NCBI GenBank assembly: GCA_035934405.1
Contig: DASYXW010000056.1
Span: 1 to 31,532 of the forward strand
Direction: 5' to 3'
DNA length: 31,532 nucleotides
Source: DASYXW01 sp035934405
GTDB taxonomy: Bacteria > Acidobacteriota > Terriglobia > UBA7540
Shown here: piece after piece, positions 1 to 9,802 of the stretch
Layout of the letters: every line of letters begins with the position of its first letter
How positions within the stretch are numbered: position 1 is the stretch's first letter
Made by a program: the position numbers and the translations under genes
Notes under the pieces: generated by a model
Told to the model about the DNA's origin: nothing
Database searches by the model: none
Seen by the model: the letters and a program-made list of their open reading frames with translations, nothing else

Positions 1-369
<369 letters not shown>

Positions 370-414
370 ACGCTCCTCGCCTCACAACAAGAATTCCAAT
401 CTCTCCAGTCGCAG

Positions 415-2574
<2,160 letters not shown>

Positions 2575-2748
2575 AAATCCTGAGCTTCCGAAACGGCCAC
2601 TGCGTCGCCCGGCAACCGAGCCAAGGCCTACGTTGATCCCAACCTATTGAGCGAGGAACCCCCAGGGAGTTCAAGGGGGCACGGGGCGGATCGCGGCTCC
2701 AGGTAGAGCCACCTCCCGCCTCATCCTAGGGTGACCCGCCACGGCGGA

Positions 2749-3219
2749 TTACCAGCGGTAGTGCGCGAAGGCCTTGTTGGCCTCAGCCATGCGGTGGGTA
2801 TCATCCCGCTTCTTGATCGCCCCACCTTTATTGTTCGCAGCGTCCAGCAGTTCCGCGGTCAGTCTCTCCACCATGGACTTTTCGCTGCGTTCCCTGGCGT
2901 AGCCGATCAGCCAGCGAAGGCTGAGCGAGGTCTGACGGTTGCGATTCACTTCCACCGGCACCTGATAGTTGGCGCCGCCCACCCGGCGGCTCTTCACTTC
3001 GAGCGCCGGCTTGATGTTCTCCAAAGCCTTCTTGAAAACCTTCAGCGGATCGTCGTTGGTGCGATTCCGAATCTCCTGGAGCGAGTCATACACGATCTGC
3101 TGCGCCACCGATTTCTTGCCTTCGTACATCAGGCAGTTAATCATCTTCTGGAGCATCGGATTCCCGAACACCGGGTCCGCGGCCACTTCGCGACGTTCCA
3201 CTGTTCCCTTGCGAGGCAT
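2749..3219 (-). CDS. rpsG: 30S ribosomal protein S7
   Basis: S7 nucleates assembly of the 30S head and contacts mRNA and tRNA at the E site. At 156 residues it matches the bacterial norm and begins MPRKGTVERREVAADPVFGN, with family signatures SRRVGGANYQVPVEV and RWLIGYAR. It is the second gene of the str operon, 41 nt after rpsL. Its leader carries two tandem copies of a 15-nt unit that each supply an AGGAG-like Shine-Dalgarno sequence (see the repeat at 3229-3257). In E. coli S7 is the autogenous repressor of its operon; whether that happens here is not visible. Confidence 0.98.
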   Translation of the reverse strand: MPRKGTVERREVAADPVFGNPMLQKMINCLMYEGKKSVAQQIVYDSLQEIRNRTNDDPLKVFKKALENIKPALEVKSRRVGGANYQVPVEVNRNRQTSLSLRWLIGYARERSEKSMVERLTAELLDAANNKGGAIKKRDDTHRMAEANKAFAHYRW

Positions 3220-3228
3220 GCTAAACCT

Positions 3229-3257
3229 AGCTCCTAAATCCTAAGCTCCTAAATCCT
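3229..3257 (-). repeat. Tandem 15-nt duplication carrying two Shine-Dalgarno copies before rpsG
   Basis: Plus-strand AGCTCCTAAATCCT occurs at 3229-3242 and again exactly at 3244-3257. On the coding (minus) strand each copy reads AGGATTTAGGAGCT, so two AGGAG sites lie in the 41-nt rpsL-rpsG gap. The closer one sits about 9 nt before the rpsG ATG. The duplication is read directly from the sequence; a role in translation is inferred. Confidence 0.75.
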
Positions 3258-3260
3258 GCT

Positions 3261-3638
3261 TTACGACGCCTTCGGACGCTTGGCGCCGTACTTTGACCGC
3301 CCCTGACGCCGGTCTCCAACTCCGGCGGAGTCGAGCGTTCCCCGGATCACGTGATAGCGGACACCCGGAAGATCCTTCACGCGCCCCCCACGAATCAGCA
3401 CGATCGAGTGCTCCTGCAAATTGTGCCCCACGCCGGGAATGTACGTGGTCACTTCCATGCTGTTGGTCAGCCGGACGCGCGCCACCTTGCGCAGCGCTGA
3501 ATTCGGCTTCTTCGGGGTTTGGGTATAAACTCGGATGCACACCCCGCGCTTCTGTGGACAACCCTCGAGCGCCGGGCTCGACGTCTTATACCGCGGCGCC
3601 TCGCGTCCCTTTCGAACCAATTGACTGAAAGTCGGCAC
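3261..3638 (-). CDS. rpsL: 30S ribosomal protein S12
   Basis: S12 sits at the decoding centre of the 30S subunit and monitors codon-anticodon pairing. The product has 125 residues. It shows PKKPNSALRKVARVRLTN with Lys43 in its normal place, and RVKDLPGVRYHVIRG with the Asp-Leu-Pro-Gly loop that is methylthiolated in many bacteria. It carries no residue known from streptomycin-resistance changes at position 43. The start is GTG, chosen because GAGG lies 6 nt upstream and the N-terminus MPTFSQLVRKGR matches the family exactly. It is the first gene of the str operon, behind its own promoter at 3726-3755. Confidence 0.97.
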   Translation of the reverse strand: MPTFSQLVRKGREAPRYKTSSPALEGCPQKRGVCIRVYTQTPKKPNSALRKVARVRLTNSMEVTTYIPGVGHNLQEHSIVLIRGGRVKDLPGVRYHVIRGTLDSAGVGDRRQGRSKYGAKRPKAS

Positions 3639-3725
3639 TCAAAACCTCAAGTCGGCTCTGCCACGCACGCTGCCTTGGAAGCCTTGCCTCACTGGGAGAA
3701 AATTGCTCAACCGCAAAGCCCATCG

Positions 3726-3755
3726 AATGTATCAAGCTCCGGAGGATTCTGTCAA
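3726..3755 (-). promoter_or_regulatory. Sigma70-like promoter of the rpsL-rpsG-fusA-tuf operon
   Basis: On the minus strand a perfect -35 TTGACA (3755-3750) is separated by 18 nt from -10 TACATT (3731-3726), in the 173-nt gap between frr and rpsL. A run of seven T just after frr (3785-3779, minus strand) could help end upstream transcription. The position fits a separate str promoter about 85 nt before the rpsL start. Confidence 0.75.
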
Positions 3756-3811
3756 GCAGATTTCCAACGGGAACTTCAAAAAAACCCGAAACACCCGCGC
3801 CCTGCCGCCGG

Positions 3812-4372
3812 TTAGCGCATTTCCAGAATCTCGCGCTCCTTGCTCTTGCCCTGAGCATCCAGCTTGCCGATAAACTCATCCGTGGCCTTCTGATTCTCCT
3901 CCAGCCCGCGCTTCTCTTCGTCTTCGGAAATCTGCTTATCTTTGAGCAGCTTCTTCAGCGCCTCATTCGCATCCCGGCGGATATTGCGGATAGCGGTGCG
4001 ATGGTTCTCCAGCACTTTGTGGAGATGCTTCACCAGTTCGTGCCGCCGCTCCTCGGTGAGCGGAGGAATGGGAACCCGGAGAATCTTGCCGTCATTCATG
4101 GGATTGAGGCCCATGTCCGACGAGCGGATCGCCTTCTCGATTGCAGCGAGTAGGCTCGCATCCCACGGTTGGATCGTCACCAGCGACGGCTCCGGCACGC
4201 CGAGCGTTGCCACCTGATTGAGCGGCGTCGGAGTCCCGTAATACTCAACCTTCAGGTGATCGAAAAGCGACACCGACGCCCGGCCTGTCCTCACCGTGGC
4301 CAACTCCACCTGGAAATCCCGGATGGCCTTTGCCATGCGGGCCTTCGTCTCCGCCAGGACATCCTTCAACAT
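3812..4372 (-). CDS. frr: Ribosome recycling factor
   Basis: RRF acts with EF-G to split the ribosome from mRNA after termination. The 186-residue length is standard. The protein starts MLKDVLAETKARMAKAIRDF and has the signature ELATVRTGRASVSLFDHLKVEYYG, the PLNQVATL and VTIQPWD loop, and PIPPLTEERR near the hinge. The helix bundle closes with RREILEMR-like residues. ATG is preceded by GAGG 4 nt upstream. It lies 70 nt downstream of pyrH; pyrH-frr is the usual order in bacteria. Here frr is followed directly by the str operon. Confidence 0.98.
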   Translation of the reverse strand: MLKDVLAETKARMAKAIRDFQVELATVRTGRASVSLFDHLKVEYYGTPTPLNQVATLGVPEPSLVTIQPWDASLLAAIEKAIRSSDMGLNPMNDGKILRVPIPPLTEERRHELVKHLHKVLENHRTAIRNIRRDANEALKKLLKDKQISEDEEKRGLEENQKATDEFIGKLDAQGKSKEREILEMR

Positions 4373-4442
4373 AAGACCTCACATACCAGAACCAGGAAGC
4401 CGGTTCCAAACCCGGCAGAGCCGCGAGGCAAGTCGAGCCGGG

Positions 4443-5159
4443 TCATCGCGCGACCAGTGACCCAACCTTCTCGCCGGTCACCACGCGCTTGAGGTTGCCG
4501 GGAACGTTGAGGTTGAACACGATGATCGGCAGGCTATTTTCCATGCAAAGCGAGATCGCCGTCGTGTCCATCACTGCTAGGCGCTTCGAAAGCACATCCA
4601 GGTAGGTGATCCGGGAAAACATCTTCGCGTCCGGCACCTTCTTGGGGTCGGCGTCGTAAACGCCGTCCACCTTGGTGGCCTTCAGAATCACCTCAGCTTT
4701 GATCTCCATGCCTCGCAGGGCGGCCGCGGTATCCGTGGAGAAGTACGGATTCCCGGTGCCACCCGCCAGAATCACCACCCGATCTTTCTCCAGGTGCCGG
4801 ATCACTCGCCGGCGAATGAAGGGTTCCGCAATCTCACGCATCTCAATCGCTGTCACCACGCGCGTTTGCGAGCCGCACTTCTCGATGGCATCTTGCAGCG
4901 CCAGAGCATTGATCACCGTAGCCAGCATCCCCATGTTGTCGGCCACAACCCGGTCGATGCCTCGATCGGACGCCGCCACGCCGCGAATGAAGTTTCCGCC
5001 GCCCACCACAATCGCGACGCCCACTCCCAGGCGCCGGACTTCGTCCACTTCCTGGGCGATGCGCGCCGCAACTTCGGCATCCACCCCGAAGCCCTGCGAG
5101 CCCATCAGCGCCTCGCCGCTGAGCTTCACGAGTATCCGCCGAAAGGCCGGCTCACCCAT
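4443..5159 (-). CDS. pyrH: UMP kinase
   Basis: This hexameric amino-acid-kinase-fold enzyme phosphorylates UMP to UDP with ATP, feeding pyrimidine nucleotide synthesis. The 238-residue product shows ILVKLSGEALMG at the N-terminus, VVGGGNFIRG (phosphate-binding glycine loop), DNMGMLATVINALALQDAIE, the acceptor-side motif GGTGNPYFSTDTAA, VDGVYDADP, and the C-terminal MDTTAISLCMENSLPIIVFN. No good Shine-Dalgarno sequence is visible before the ATG. The start was kept because GEPAFRRILVKLSGEAL matches the usual family N-terminus. It lies in the rpsB-tsf-pyrH-frr cluster, 78 nt after tsf. Confidence 0.97.
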   Translation of the reverse strand: MGEPAFRRILVKLSGEALMGSQGFGVDAEVAARIAQEVDEVRRLGVGVAIVVGGGNFIRGVAASDRGIDRVVADNMGMLATVINALALQDAIEKCGSQTRVVTAIEMREIAEPFIRRRVIRHLEKDRVVILAGGTGNPYFSTDTAAALRGMEIKAEVILKATKVDGVYDADPKKVPDAKMFSRITYLDVLSKRLAVMDTTAISLCMENSLPIIVFNLNVPGNLKRVVTGEKVGSLVAR

Positions 5160-5237
5160 GGATTCGCACTCAGGAAGGGCGCCGCAAGTCGCGCCGCTAC
5201 GTATGGGGGCTGGAACGTTCTACCCCCGGTTCTTAGG

Positions 5238-5873
5238 TCACGCCGCCGCCGGCTCCGGTCCGGTCTTCGCGATGCCCTCACCCACCTTGAAGCGTGCGAA
5301 TCGCCGCACCGTGATGTTCTCTCCGAACTTGGCGATCTTCGAAGTGATCAGTTCGCCGATCTTCGTGCTGCCCGAGGTGTCCTTGATGAAATGCTGCTCG
5401 TAAAGGCAGTTGTCCTCGTAAAACTTGCCGAGCTTCCCGTCCACGATCCGGTTCACCACTTCCGCCGGCTTCCCCGAGGTCACCGCCTGCGCTCGCAGCA
5501 CCTCGCGCTCGCGGTCAATCTGCTCCGGGGTCACGTCTTCCTTGCGGATGAATCGCGGGTCCGTGGCGCAGATCTGCATCGCCAGGTCGTGCACCAGTCC
5601 CTGGAACTCTTCGTTGCGGGCCACAAAATCGCTTTCGCAATTGACCTCGACAATGACGCCGATCTTGCCTCCGGCATGGATGTAGGAGCCGACCAGACCC
5701 TCTGCCGCCACGCGGCTGGCCTTTTTTGCGGCCGCCGCCTGTCCCCGTTTGCGCAGGATGGTGAAGGCGTTCTCCAGATCGCCGCCGCCCTCTTCCAGGG
5801 CCTTCTTACACTCCATCATCGGCGCGCCGCTCATCTCGCGCAGCTTCTTCACCAGTTCGGCGCTCACCGCCAT
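5238..5873 (-). CDS. tsf: Elongation factor Ts (short form)
   Basis: EF-Ts is the nucleotide exchange factor that recycles EF-Tu-GDP. The N-terminal UBA-like domain (VSAELVKKLREMSGAPMMEC, then KKALEEGGGDLENAFTIL) is followed by the core containing HAGGKIGVIVEVNCESDFVARN with the key Thr/Asp-Phe-type contact loop. At about 211 residues this is a short EF-Ts with one core subdomain, as in several non-proteobacterial phyla. The start is placed at the second ATG: the first (5882) is only one base from GGGAGG, whereas the ATG at 5873 has a 10-nt spacer and gives the conventional MAVSAELVKKLRE N-terminus. Confidence 0.95.
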   Translation of the reverse strand: MAVSAELVKKLREMSGAPMMECKKALEEGGGDLENAFTILRKRGQAAAAKKASRVAAEGLVGSYIHAGGKIGVIVEVNCESDFVARNEEFQGLVHDLAMQICATDPRFIRKEDVTPEQIDREREVLRAQAVTSGKPAEVVNRIVDGKLGKFYEDNCLYEQHFIKDTSGSTKIGELITSKIAKFGENITVRRFARFKVGEGIAKTGPEPAAA

Positions 5874-5902
5874 TTGCTTCATTCCTCCCTACACCGTATA
5901 CC

Positions 5903-5946
5903 AAAAAGCAGGCGTCGCCCTTTCGGCTCCGCCTACATGAGACGCC
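5903..5946 (-). terminator. Possible attenuator hairpin between rpsB and tsf
   Basis: Directly after the rpsB stop the minus strand reads GGCGTC (5946-5941), an internal GC-rich stretch, then GACGCC (5916-5911), followed shortly by a run of five T (5908-5904). This could be a weak rho-independent attenuator reducing tsf/pyrH/frr expression relative to rpsB. The outer stem is only 6 bp and the loop is long, so the call is tentative. Confidence 0.3.
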
Positions 5947-5950
5947 AGGC

Positions 5951-6907
5951 TTACTCGCCCGCGGGGGCCTCGCCCGGCCCGCCCTCTCGCCGGCCTCGCA
6001 GCCTGGCCGCCGGCACTCGGCGCTTGCCGCGTGGCACGCGGACCCGGCCCTCCAAAACTTCCTCCGCTGCCACCACGGCCGCTGAAACGCCCGGCTCGCC
6101 CTCCACAAACTGGGGCGCCTCGCCTTCGCGGCCGCCTTCAATCGCTGCCGCTTCCCGCTCTCGATCAAGCTCTTCCGCCATCCGCTCCGCCGCAATCTTC
6201 TCAGCTTCCATGCGGGCCTGGTCCGCCGCCTGCCGCCCTTCGAGCACCGCATCAGCGATCCGTGAAGTGAACAAGCGGATGGACCGGAGCGCGTCATCGT
6301 TGCCCGGGATCACGTAATTCACATAGTCGGGGTCGCAGTTGGTGTCCACCACCGCCACCACCAGAATCCCCAACTTGTGAGCCTCGAGCACCGCGATCCG
6401 CTCCTTGTTTGAGTCCACGATGAACAGGATGTCGGGTAGCCCCGGCATGTCCTTGATTCCTGCCAGGTTGTGGCTCAGGTGCTCCCGCTCGCGTTCCAGC
6501 TTCAAAACTTCCTTCTTCGGCAGCAGGTCGTAACGGCCGTCGCGGCTCATCTCGTCCAGTTCCTTCAGCCGTTGGATCGATTTCTGGATCGTCGCGTTAT
6601 TCGTCAGCAGGCCGCCCAGCCACCGGTGGTTCACGTAGAACATGCTGCAGCGGGCCGCTTCCTCCGCAATCGCCTCCTGAGCCTGCCGCTTGGTGCCCAC
6701 AAAGAGGACGTTGCGACCCTCCTGCGCCACGTCGGCGACAAACTTGGCCGCCTCCTTGAAGAGCTTGAGAGTTTTTTGGAGATCAATGATGTAGATCCCA
6801 TTGCGCTCGCCGTAGATGTACTCCTTCATCTTCGGATTCCAGCGGCGCGTCTGGTGGCCGAAGTGGACGCCAGCCTCCAGGAACTCTTTCATCGTAATCG
6901 TTGCCAA
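5951..6907 (-). CDS. rpsB: 30S ribosomal protein S2 with extended C-terminal tail
   Basis: S2 binds late to the 30S between head and body. The core is typical: TMKEFLEAGVHFGHQTRRWN, YIIDLQKT, FVGTKRQAQE, NHRWLGGLLTN, and VDTNCDPD with VNYVIPGNDDA. After about residue 235 comes an 80-residue low-complexity tail rich in Glu, Ala, Gly and Arg that exceeds the E. coli protein; such tails are common in several phyla. The start is taken as TTG at 6907: GGAGG lies 4 nt upstream and the N-terminus becomes (M)ATITMKEFLEAGVHFGHQ, as in the family. A further TTG at 6925 and an ATG at 6892 are less likely. Confidence 0.95.
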   Translation of the reverse strand: MATITMKEFLEAGVHFGHQTRRWNPKMKEYIYGERNGIYIIDLQKTLKLFKEAAKFVADVAQEGRNVLFVGTKRQAQEAIAEEAARCSMFYVNHRWLGGLLTNNATIQKSIQRLKELDEMSRDGRYDLLPKKEVLKLEREREHLSHNLAGIKDMPGLPDILFIVDSNKERIAVLEAHKLGILVVAVVDTNCDPDYVNYVIPGNDDALRSIRLFTSRIADAVLEGRQAADQARMEAEKIAAERMAEELDREREAAAIEGGREGEAPQFVEGEPGVSAAVVAAEEVLEGRVRVPRGKRRVPAARLRGRREGGPGEAPAGE

Positions 6908-6929
6908 ATTTCCTCCCGTCCGCAAAGGC

Positions 6930-7008
6930 AGTGGCTAGTGGCGAGTGGCGAGTCATCGTCCGCAAACTTGCCACTTGCCATTCACCACTTGCCACTAATC
7001 CCCAACCA
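6930..7008. repeat. GTGGC(G/T)AGT heptad-type repeat, rpsB-rpsI gap
   Basis: The gap holds GTGGCTAGTGGCGAGTGGCG (6931-6950) followed by the inverse-sense ACTTGCCACTTGCC and CACCACTTGCCACTA (6966-6997). The two halves are complementary enough to fold as a long imperfect hairpin. Related runs occur at 7465-7496 and 8039-8079. It is non-coding, and such repeat families are usually treated as neutral or mRNA-end elements. Confidence 0.6.
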
Positions 7009-7404
7009 CTATCTCTTCGAAAACTGAAATCGCTTCCGGGCACCTTTCTGCCCGTACTTCTTGCGCTCCTTGGCGCGCGGGTCGCGCGTCAGGAAGCCGC
7101 CCTGGCGAAGCTTCGGCCGCAACTCCGGATTGAAAACCAGCAGGGCGCGCGCGATCCCCAGCCTCACCGCTCCCGCCTGTCCGTGGATGCCGCCTCCGTG
7201 GGCGAGAACCGCGACATCGAACTTTCCCGCTGTTTCCGTGGCTGCGAAGGGCTGCTGCACTTCTCCGCGCACCGCCTCGGATGGGAAGTAGGTGTCGAAG
7301 GACCGCCGATTCACCACAATCTTGCCTTCGCCCGGCTTCATGATGACGCGCGCCACAGAGGTCTTGCGGCGCCCGGTCGCCCGATACTGAACGTTGTCAG
7401 TCAC
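7009..7404 (-). CDS. rpsI: 30S ribosomal protein S9
   Basis: S9 lies in the 30S head and its C-terminal Lys-Arg tail reaches the P-site tRNA. The 131-residue product starts MTDNVQYRATGRRKTSVARV and shows GEGKIVVNRRSFDTYFPSE, GGGIHGQAGAVRLGIARALL and the terminal basic ARKRFQFSKR tail. The start is GTG at 7404, with AAGGAG 5 nt upstream. A longer frame reaching 7473 would translate intergenic repeat and is rejected. It follows rplM by 95 nt, the conserved L13-S9 pair. Confidence 0.96.
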   Translation of the reverse strand: MTDNVQYRATGRRKTSVARVIMKPGEGKIVVNRRSFDTYFPSEAVRGEVQQPFAATETAGKFDVAVLAHGGGIHGQAGAVRLGIARALLVFNPELRPKLRQGGFLTRDPRAKERKKYGQKGARKRFQFSKR

Positions 7405-7464
7405 AAAGACTCCTTGATGCAGTGACAGGTGAGGGCCAACAAGTGCCGCGACAAGCACCCCTTC

Positions 7465-7496
7465 GCTCGTCACTCGTCACTGATCACTCGCCACTG
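7465..7496. repeat. (T)CACTCG-type heptad repeat, rplM-rpsI gap
   Basis: Irregular copies of CGTCACT, ATCACT and CGCCACT occupy 7465-7496, starting a few bases after the rplM stop when read on the minus strand (AACAGTGGCGAGTGATCAGT). It is clearly related to the repeats at 6930-7008 and 8039-8079. Confidence 0.55.
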
Positions 7497-7499
7497 TTC

Positions 7500-7928
7500 T
7501 TAAAACGTGAGCGGCTCTGGACGCTGCGCCGTGTGTGGATGCGTAGACCCGACGTAGACCTTCAGCCTGCGGGCCATGCGATCACCCAGGCGCGTCTTGG
7601 GGAGCATACCGAGGATCGCGTCACGAACCAAACGCTCCGGCCGGGTCTCAAGAACCTTGCGCGCGGAGACTTCCTTTAATCCGCCGGGGAACCCCGTGTG
7701 ATGCCGGTACATCTTGTCGTCCAGCTTCTTCCCCGTCAGCCGGACTTTTTCAGCATTGACCACAATCAGCCCGTCGCGGTGTTCCACATACGGAGTGTAG
7801 TCGGGAGCATTCTTTCCCGTCAGCACCTGCGAAGCCCGCGCGGCCAGCCGTCCCAGCACCCAGCCGTCCGCGTCCACCAGCCTCCAGCGGATACTTCCGC
7901 GACGCACCTTGGCAAAATAAGTCCCCAC
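7500..7928 (-). CDS. rplM: 50S ribosomal protein L13
   Basis: L13 is an early assembly protein of the 50S subunit. The product is 142 residues, the same length as the E. coli protein. Motifs are WRLVDADGWVLGRLAARAS, LTGKNAPDYTPYVEHRDGLIVVNAEK, KLDDKMYRHHTGFPGGLK and VRDAILGMLPKTRLG. The start is the GTG at 7928, four nt after GAGGAGA. The slightly longer frame to 7940 would begin inside that ribosome-binding site. It heads the ribosomal cluster behind a near-consensus promoter at 7961-7989. Confidence 0.96.
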   Translation of the reverse strand: MGTYFAKVRRGSIRWRLVDADGWVLGRLAARASQVLTGKNAPDYTPYVEHRDGLIVVNAEKVRLTGKKLDDKMYRHHTGFPGGLKEVSARKVLETRPERLVRDAILGMLPKTRLGDRMARRLKVYVGSTHPHTAQRPEPLTF

Positions 7929-7960
7929 AGATCTCCTCACTGCAATCAGGGTGAACCTCT

Positions 7961-7989
7961 ATTAAAACCAAACCGAAGCTTCTTGTCAA
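7961..7989 (-). promoter_or_regulatory. Near-consensus sigma70 promoter of the rplM-rpsI cluster
   Basis: The minus strand reads TTGACA (7989-7984), a 17-nt spacer, and TTTAAT (7966-7961; 5 of 6 to TATAAT), ending 32 nt before the rplM GTG. A downstream AT-rich start region and the ribosomal context support it. Confidence 0.82.
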
Positions 7990-8038
7990 CTGCTTTCCTG
8001 CGTGATTGGGCTATACTTGCGGCGGAGGTGCCGCCGCC

Positions 8039-8079
8039 GACTCGCCACTAACCACTAGCCACTCGCCACTAGCCACTGT
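8039..8079. repeat. CCACTNGC heptad repeat overlapping the end of the TPR gene
   Basis: Plus strand GACTCGCCACTAACCACTAG continues as CCACTCGCCACTAGCCACTG. The repeat contains the stop codon (8069-8071) of the adjacent minus-strand TPR gene, whose last residues (NSG) are encoded by repeat sequence. It is related to the runs at 6930-7008 and 7465-7496. Confidence 0.6.
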
Positions 8080-8482
8080 TTTTCCTCAGCCGCGCCATCG
8101 CCCGGTGGACCTGCTTCGCGTTTTCGGCGTCCCGGTCCGAAGGAAGCAAGTCGAGATACTTCTGGTAAGCCGCCAACGCCTTTCGTCTTTTCCCGGTCTT
8201 TTCGTACACTCTGCCGAGCCCCAGGTATCCCTCGGCGTACTCCGGGTCCGTGGTCACGGCTTCGCGAAAGCGGCTGAGCGCCGCCCGGTAATTCTTTCGC
8301 CGCAAATAGTAGTTGCCGATCTCGACGGATTTCCACGGCGCCGGCGCGGCGCTTTGTCGCTGCCCCGCCGGCGGCTTCGAAGCCGGCTTTGCGGCAGCCG
8401 GTTGAGCCTGTGCCAATCCCCTTGCCGCCGGCAGCAACGACATCAGAGCGGCAGCCAGCGCACCCAGTCGGGCGAATCCCAT
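8069..8482 (-). CDS. Secreted TPR-repeat protein
   Basis: A small exported protein of about 137 residues. Residues 1-25 form a signal peptide (MGFARLGALAAALMSLLPAA, then RGLAQA), followed by a Pro/Ala/Lys-rich linker. Two tetratricopeptide units run from about residue 52 to 120, for example GNYYLRRKNYRAALSRFREA and GLGRVYEKTGKRRKALAAYQ. TPRs mediate protein-protein contacts; the partner is unknown. The ATG overlaps the msrA stop (TGATG), which suggests translational coupling. A GTG one codon earlier is also possible. The C-terminus ends in an intergenic repeat, so the last residues may be dispensable. Confidence 0.8.
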   Translation of the reverse strand: MGFARLGALAAALMSLLPAARGLAQAQPAAAKPASKPPAGQRQSAAPAPWKSVEIGNYYLRRKNYRAALSRFREAVTTDPEYAEGYLGLGRVYEKTGKRRKALAAYQKYLDLLPSDRDAENAKQVHRAMARLRKNSG

Positions 8483-9153
8483 CACGGCTTCTTATTGTAC
8501 CGCTCCGGAAACTCTTTCTGCAGGGCGCGGAGCTTGGGCAGGTCGTTGAACACGATGTAGGGTTGATCGGGATGCCGCTCGAGATAGTTCTGGTGGTACG
8601 CCTCGGCGGGATAGAAAGCCTTGAAAGGAACCACCTGGGTCACGATCGGGGCGTTGAACACTTTCGCCTTGTTCAGTTGATCGATATAGGCGAGCGCCGT
8701 CTGCTTCTGCTCGTCATTGGTGTAAAAAATGACACCGCGATATTGCGTCCCCTCGTCCGGGCCCTGGCGATTCAATTCCGTCGGGTCGGTGGCCACCGAG
8801 AAGTAGATGCGAAGCAGTTCGGCATAGGAAATCTGCGCGGGATCGTACGTGATCTTCACCGATTCCGCGTGACCCGTCGTGCCCGTGCTCACCGTCTCAT
8901 ACTGTGCGGTCCCGGCTTCTCCGCCGGAATACCCTGAAACCACGCTCTTCACGCCCTTCACGTGTTTGAACACGCCGTCCACACCCCAAAAGCAGCCACC
9001 CGCCAGAACCGCCGTCTGAGTGCCTGGCGCCTCAGTGGACTTGCCGGCGAACGTCGGAACCTGCCCCTGAATCGGCGCGCACGCCAGAGCGCCCAAGGCA
9101 GCCGGCAACGCAAGAAGAGCAAGATTGCGACGGACTAACCGAAGACCCAGCAT
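8482..9153 (-). CDS. msrA: Peptide-methionine (S)-S-oxide reductase MsrA, exported form
   Basis: MsrA reduces the S epimer of methionine sulfoxide in damaged proteins. The catalytic motif GGCFWGVDGVF is present near residue 53, followed by GYSGGEAGTAQYETVSTGTT, GHAESVKITYDP, the family block LRIYFSVATDPTELNRQGPD, then GTQYRGVIFY, and AEAYHQNYLERHP. An N-terminal hydrophobic segment (about residues 8-26) ending ALGALAC suggests export, possibly as a lipoprotein, so it would protect envelope proteins. No MsrB domain is fused. ATG is preceded by GGAGG with an 8-nt spacer. It is coupled to the downstream TPR gene. Confidence 0.95.
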   Translation of the reverse strand: MLGLRLVRRNLALLALPAALGALACAPIQGQVPTFAGKSTEAPGTQTAVLAGGCFWGVDGVFKHVKGVKSVVSGYSGGEAGTAQYETVSTGTTGHAESVKITYDPAQISYAELLRIYFSVATDPTELNRQGPDEGTQYRGVIFYTNDEQKQTALAYIDQLNKAKVFNAPIVTQVVPFKAFYPAEAYHQNYLERHPDQPYIVFNDLPKLRALQKEFPERYNKKP

Positions 9154-9244
9154 TTGTAAGACCTCCGTGTTTCGATTTCTGCGTCAGGCGATTTTCACTG
9201 CCTCCGCATCTCATTTGATCATGCAGCGAGCGAAAAGTTTCGGG

Positions 9245-9802
9245 CTAAGCTCCCTTGCCTCCCGGCGACCTCTCCCCTGGCGCGCGATACCCAGGAATGT
9301 AATAGCACTCGATCTTGTCATCGTGCTTTCTCATACAACCCCAACAGAAGTTCATATGATGACGGCAGCAATGTAGCGTGCCCCATTCTTTCCCGCAATC
9401 CTCACACAGCCCGAACTCGCTTGCCGGGTCAGGCGTCTGTACCGGCGGTGTCCTTACCGCGGCCGCGCCCGCACTGCTCAAACCAAGCACGCTTGCCGGT
9501 TTCTGTTGCGGTATATGACCGCCGCGGCGCGTGCCTCGGTTAGACTCCGCATCACTCGCTCGGCTGTTCAGCGTGGGTCCATGGCGGGCGTCACGCGGTG
9601 GTCCGATACCTCGGTCCGCAAGGATGGCGGCAAGCGTTCGCGCCTGCTGCTTCTGGGAGCTTCGCATGATGGCAAAAATGACGCTGCCCAGCACCCAGAT
9701 CACCGCGCACGGCAACCCGACGTACCAGCCCAACAGGTAAAGCACTAGCACGGCCCCCGCTCCGCCCGGCTGCTGGCGTTCAACGACCGCATAAACGAAC
9801 AA
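9245..9802 (-). CDS. Membrane protein with C-terminal zinc-ribbon-like Cys/His cluster
   Basis: I do not recognise a named family. The N-terminus holds one or two membrane helices (AGAVLVLYLLGWYVGLPCAV, then IWVLGSVIFAIM). A polar, probably disordered linker of about 75 residues follows. The C-terminal segment has CEDCGKEWGTLHCCRHH and NFCWGCMRKHD, i.e. CxxC, CCxxHH and CxxC, as in a small two-site zinc ribbon or B-box-like fold. The first conventional codon, TTG at 9802, lies inside a hydrophobic helix. The frame stays open upstream and reads RKPVIIRLFGWVSLAIGA from an ATA at 9859 with GAGGGG upstream, so the true start is probably ATA. Function unknown. Confidence 0.65.
   Translation of the reverse strand: MFVYAVVERQQPGGAGAVLVLYLLGWYVGLPCAVIWVLGSVIFAIMRSSQKQQARTLAAILADRGIGPPRDARHGPTLNSRASDAESNRGTRRGGHIPQQKPASVLGLSSAGAAAVRTPPVQTPDPASEFGLCEDCGKEWGTLHCCRHHMNFCWGCMRKHDDKIECYYIPGYRAPGERSPGGKGA

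Noticed and set aside
3261..3638. Possible streptomycin-resistance change in S12
   Set aside because: Lys43 and the Lys-Asp-Leu-Pro-Gly loop are wild-type.
4794..6317. Long plus-strand open frame over pyrH, tsf and rpsB
   Set aside because: It spans three certain minus-strand genes and their gaps; composition is typical of antisense frames in GC-rich DNA.
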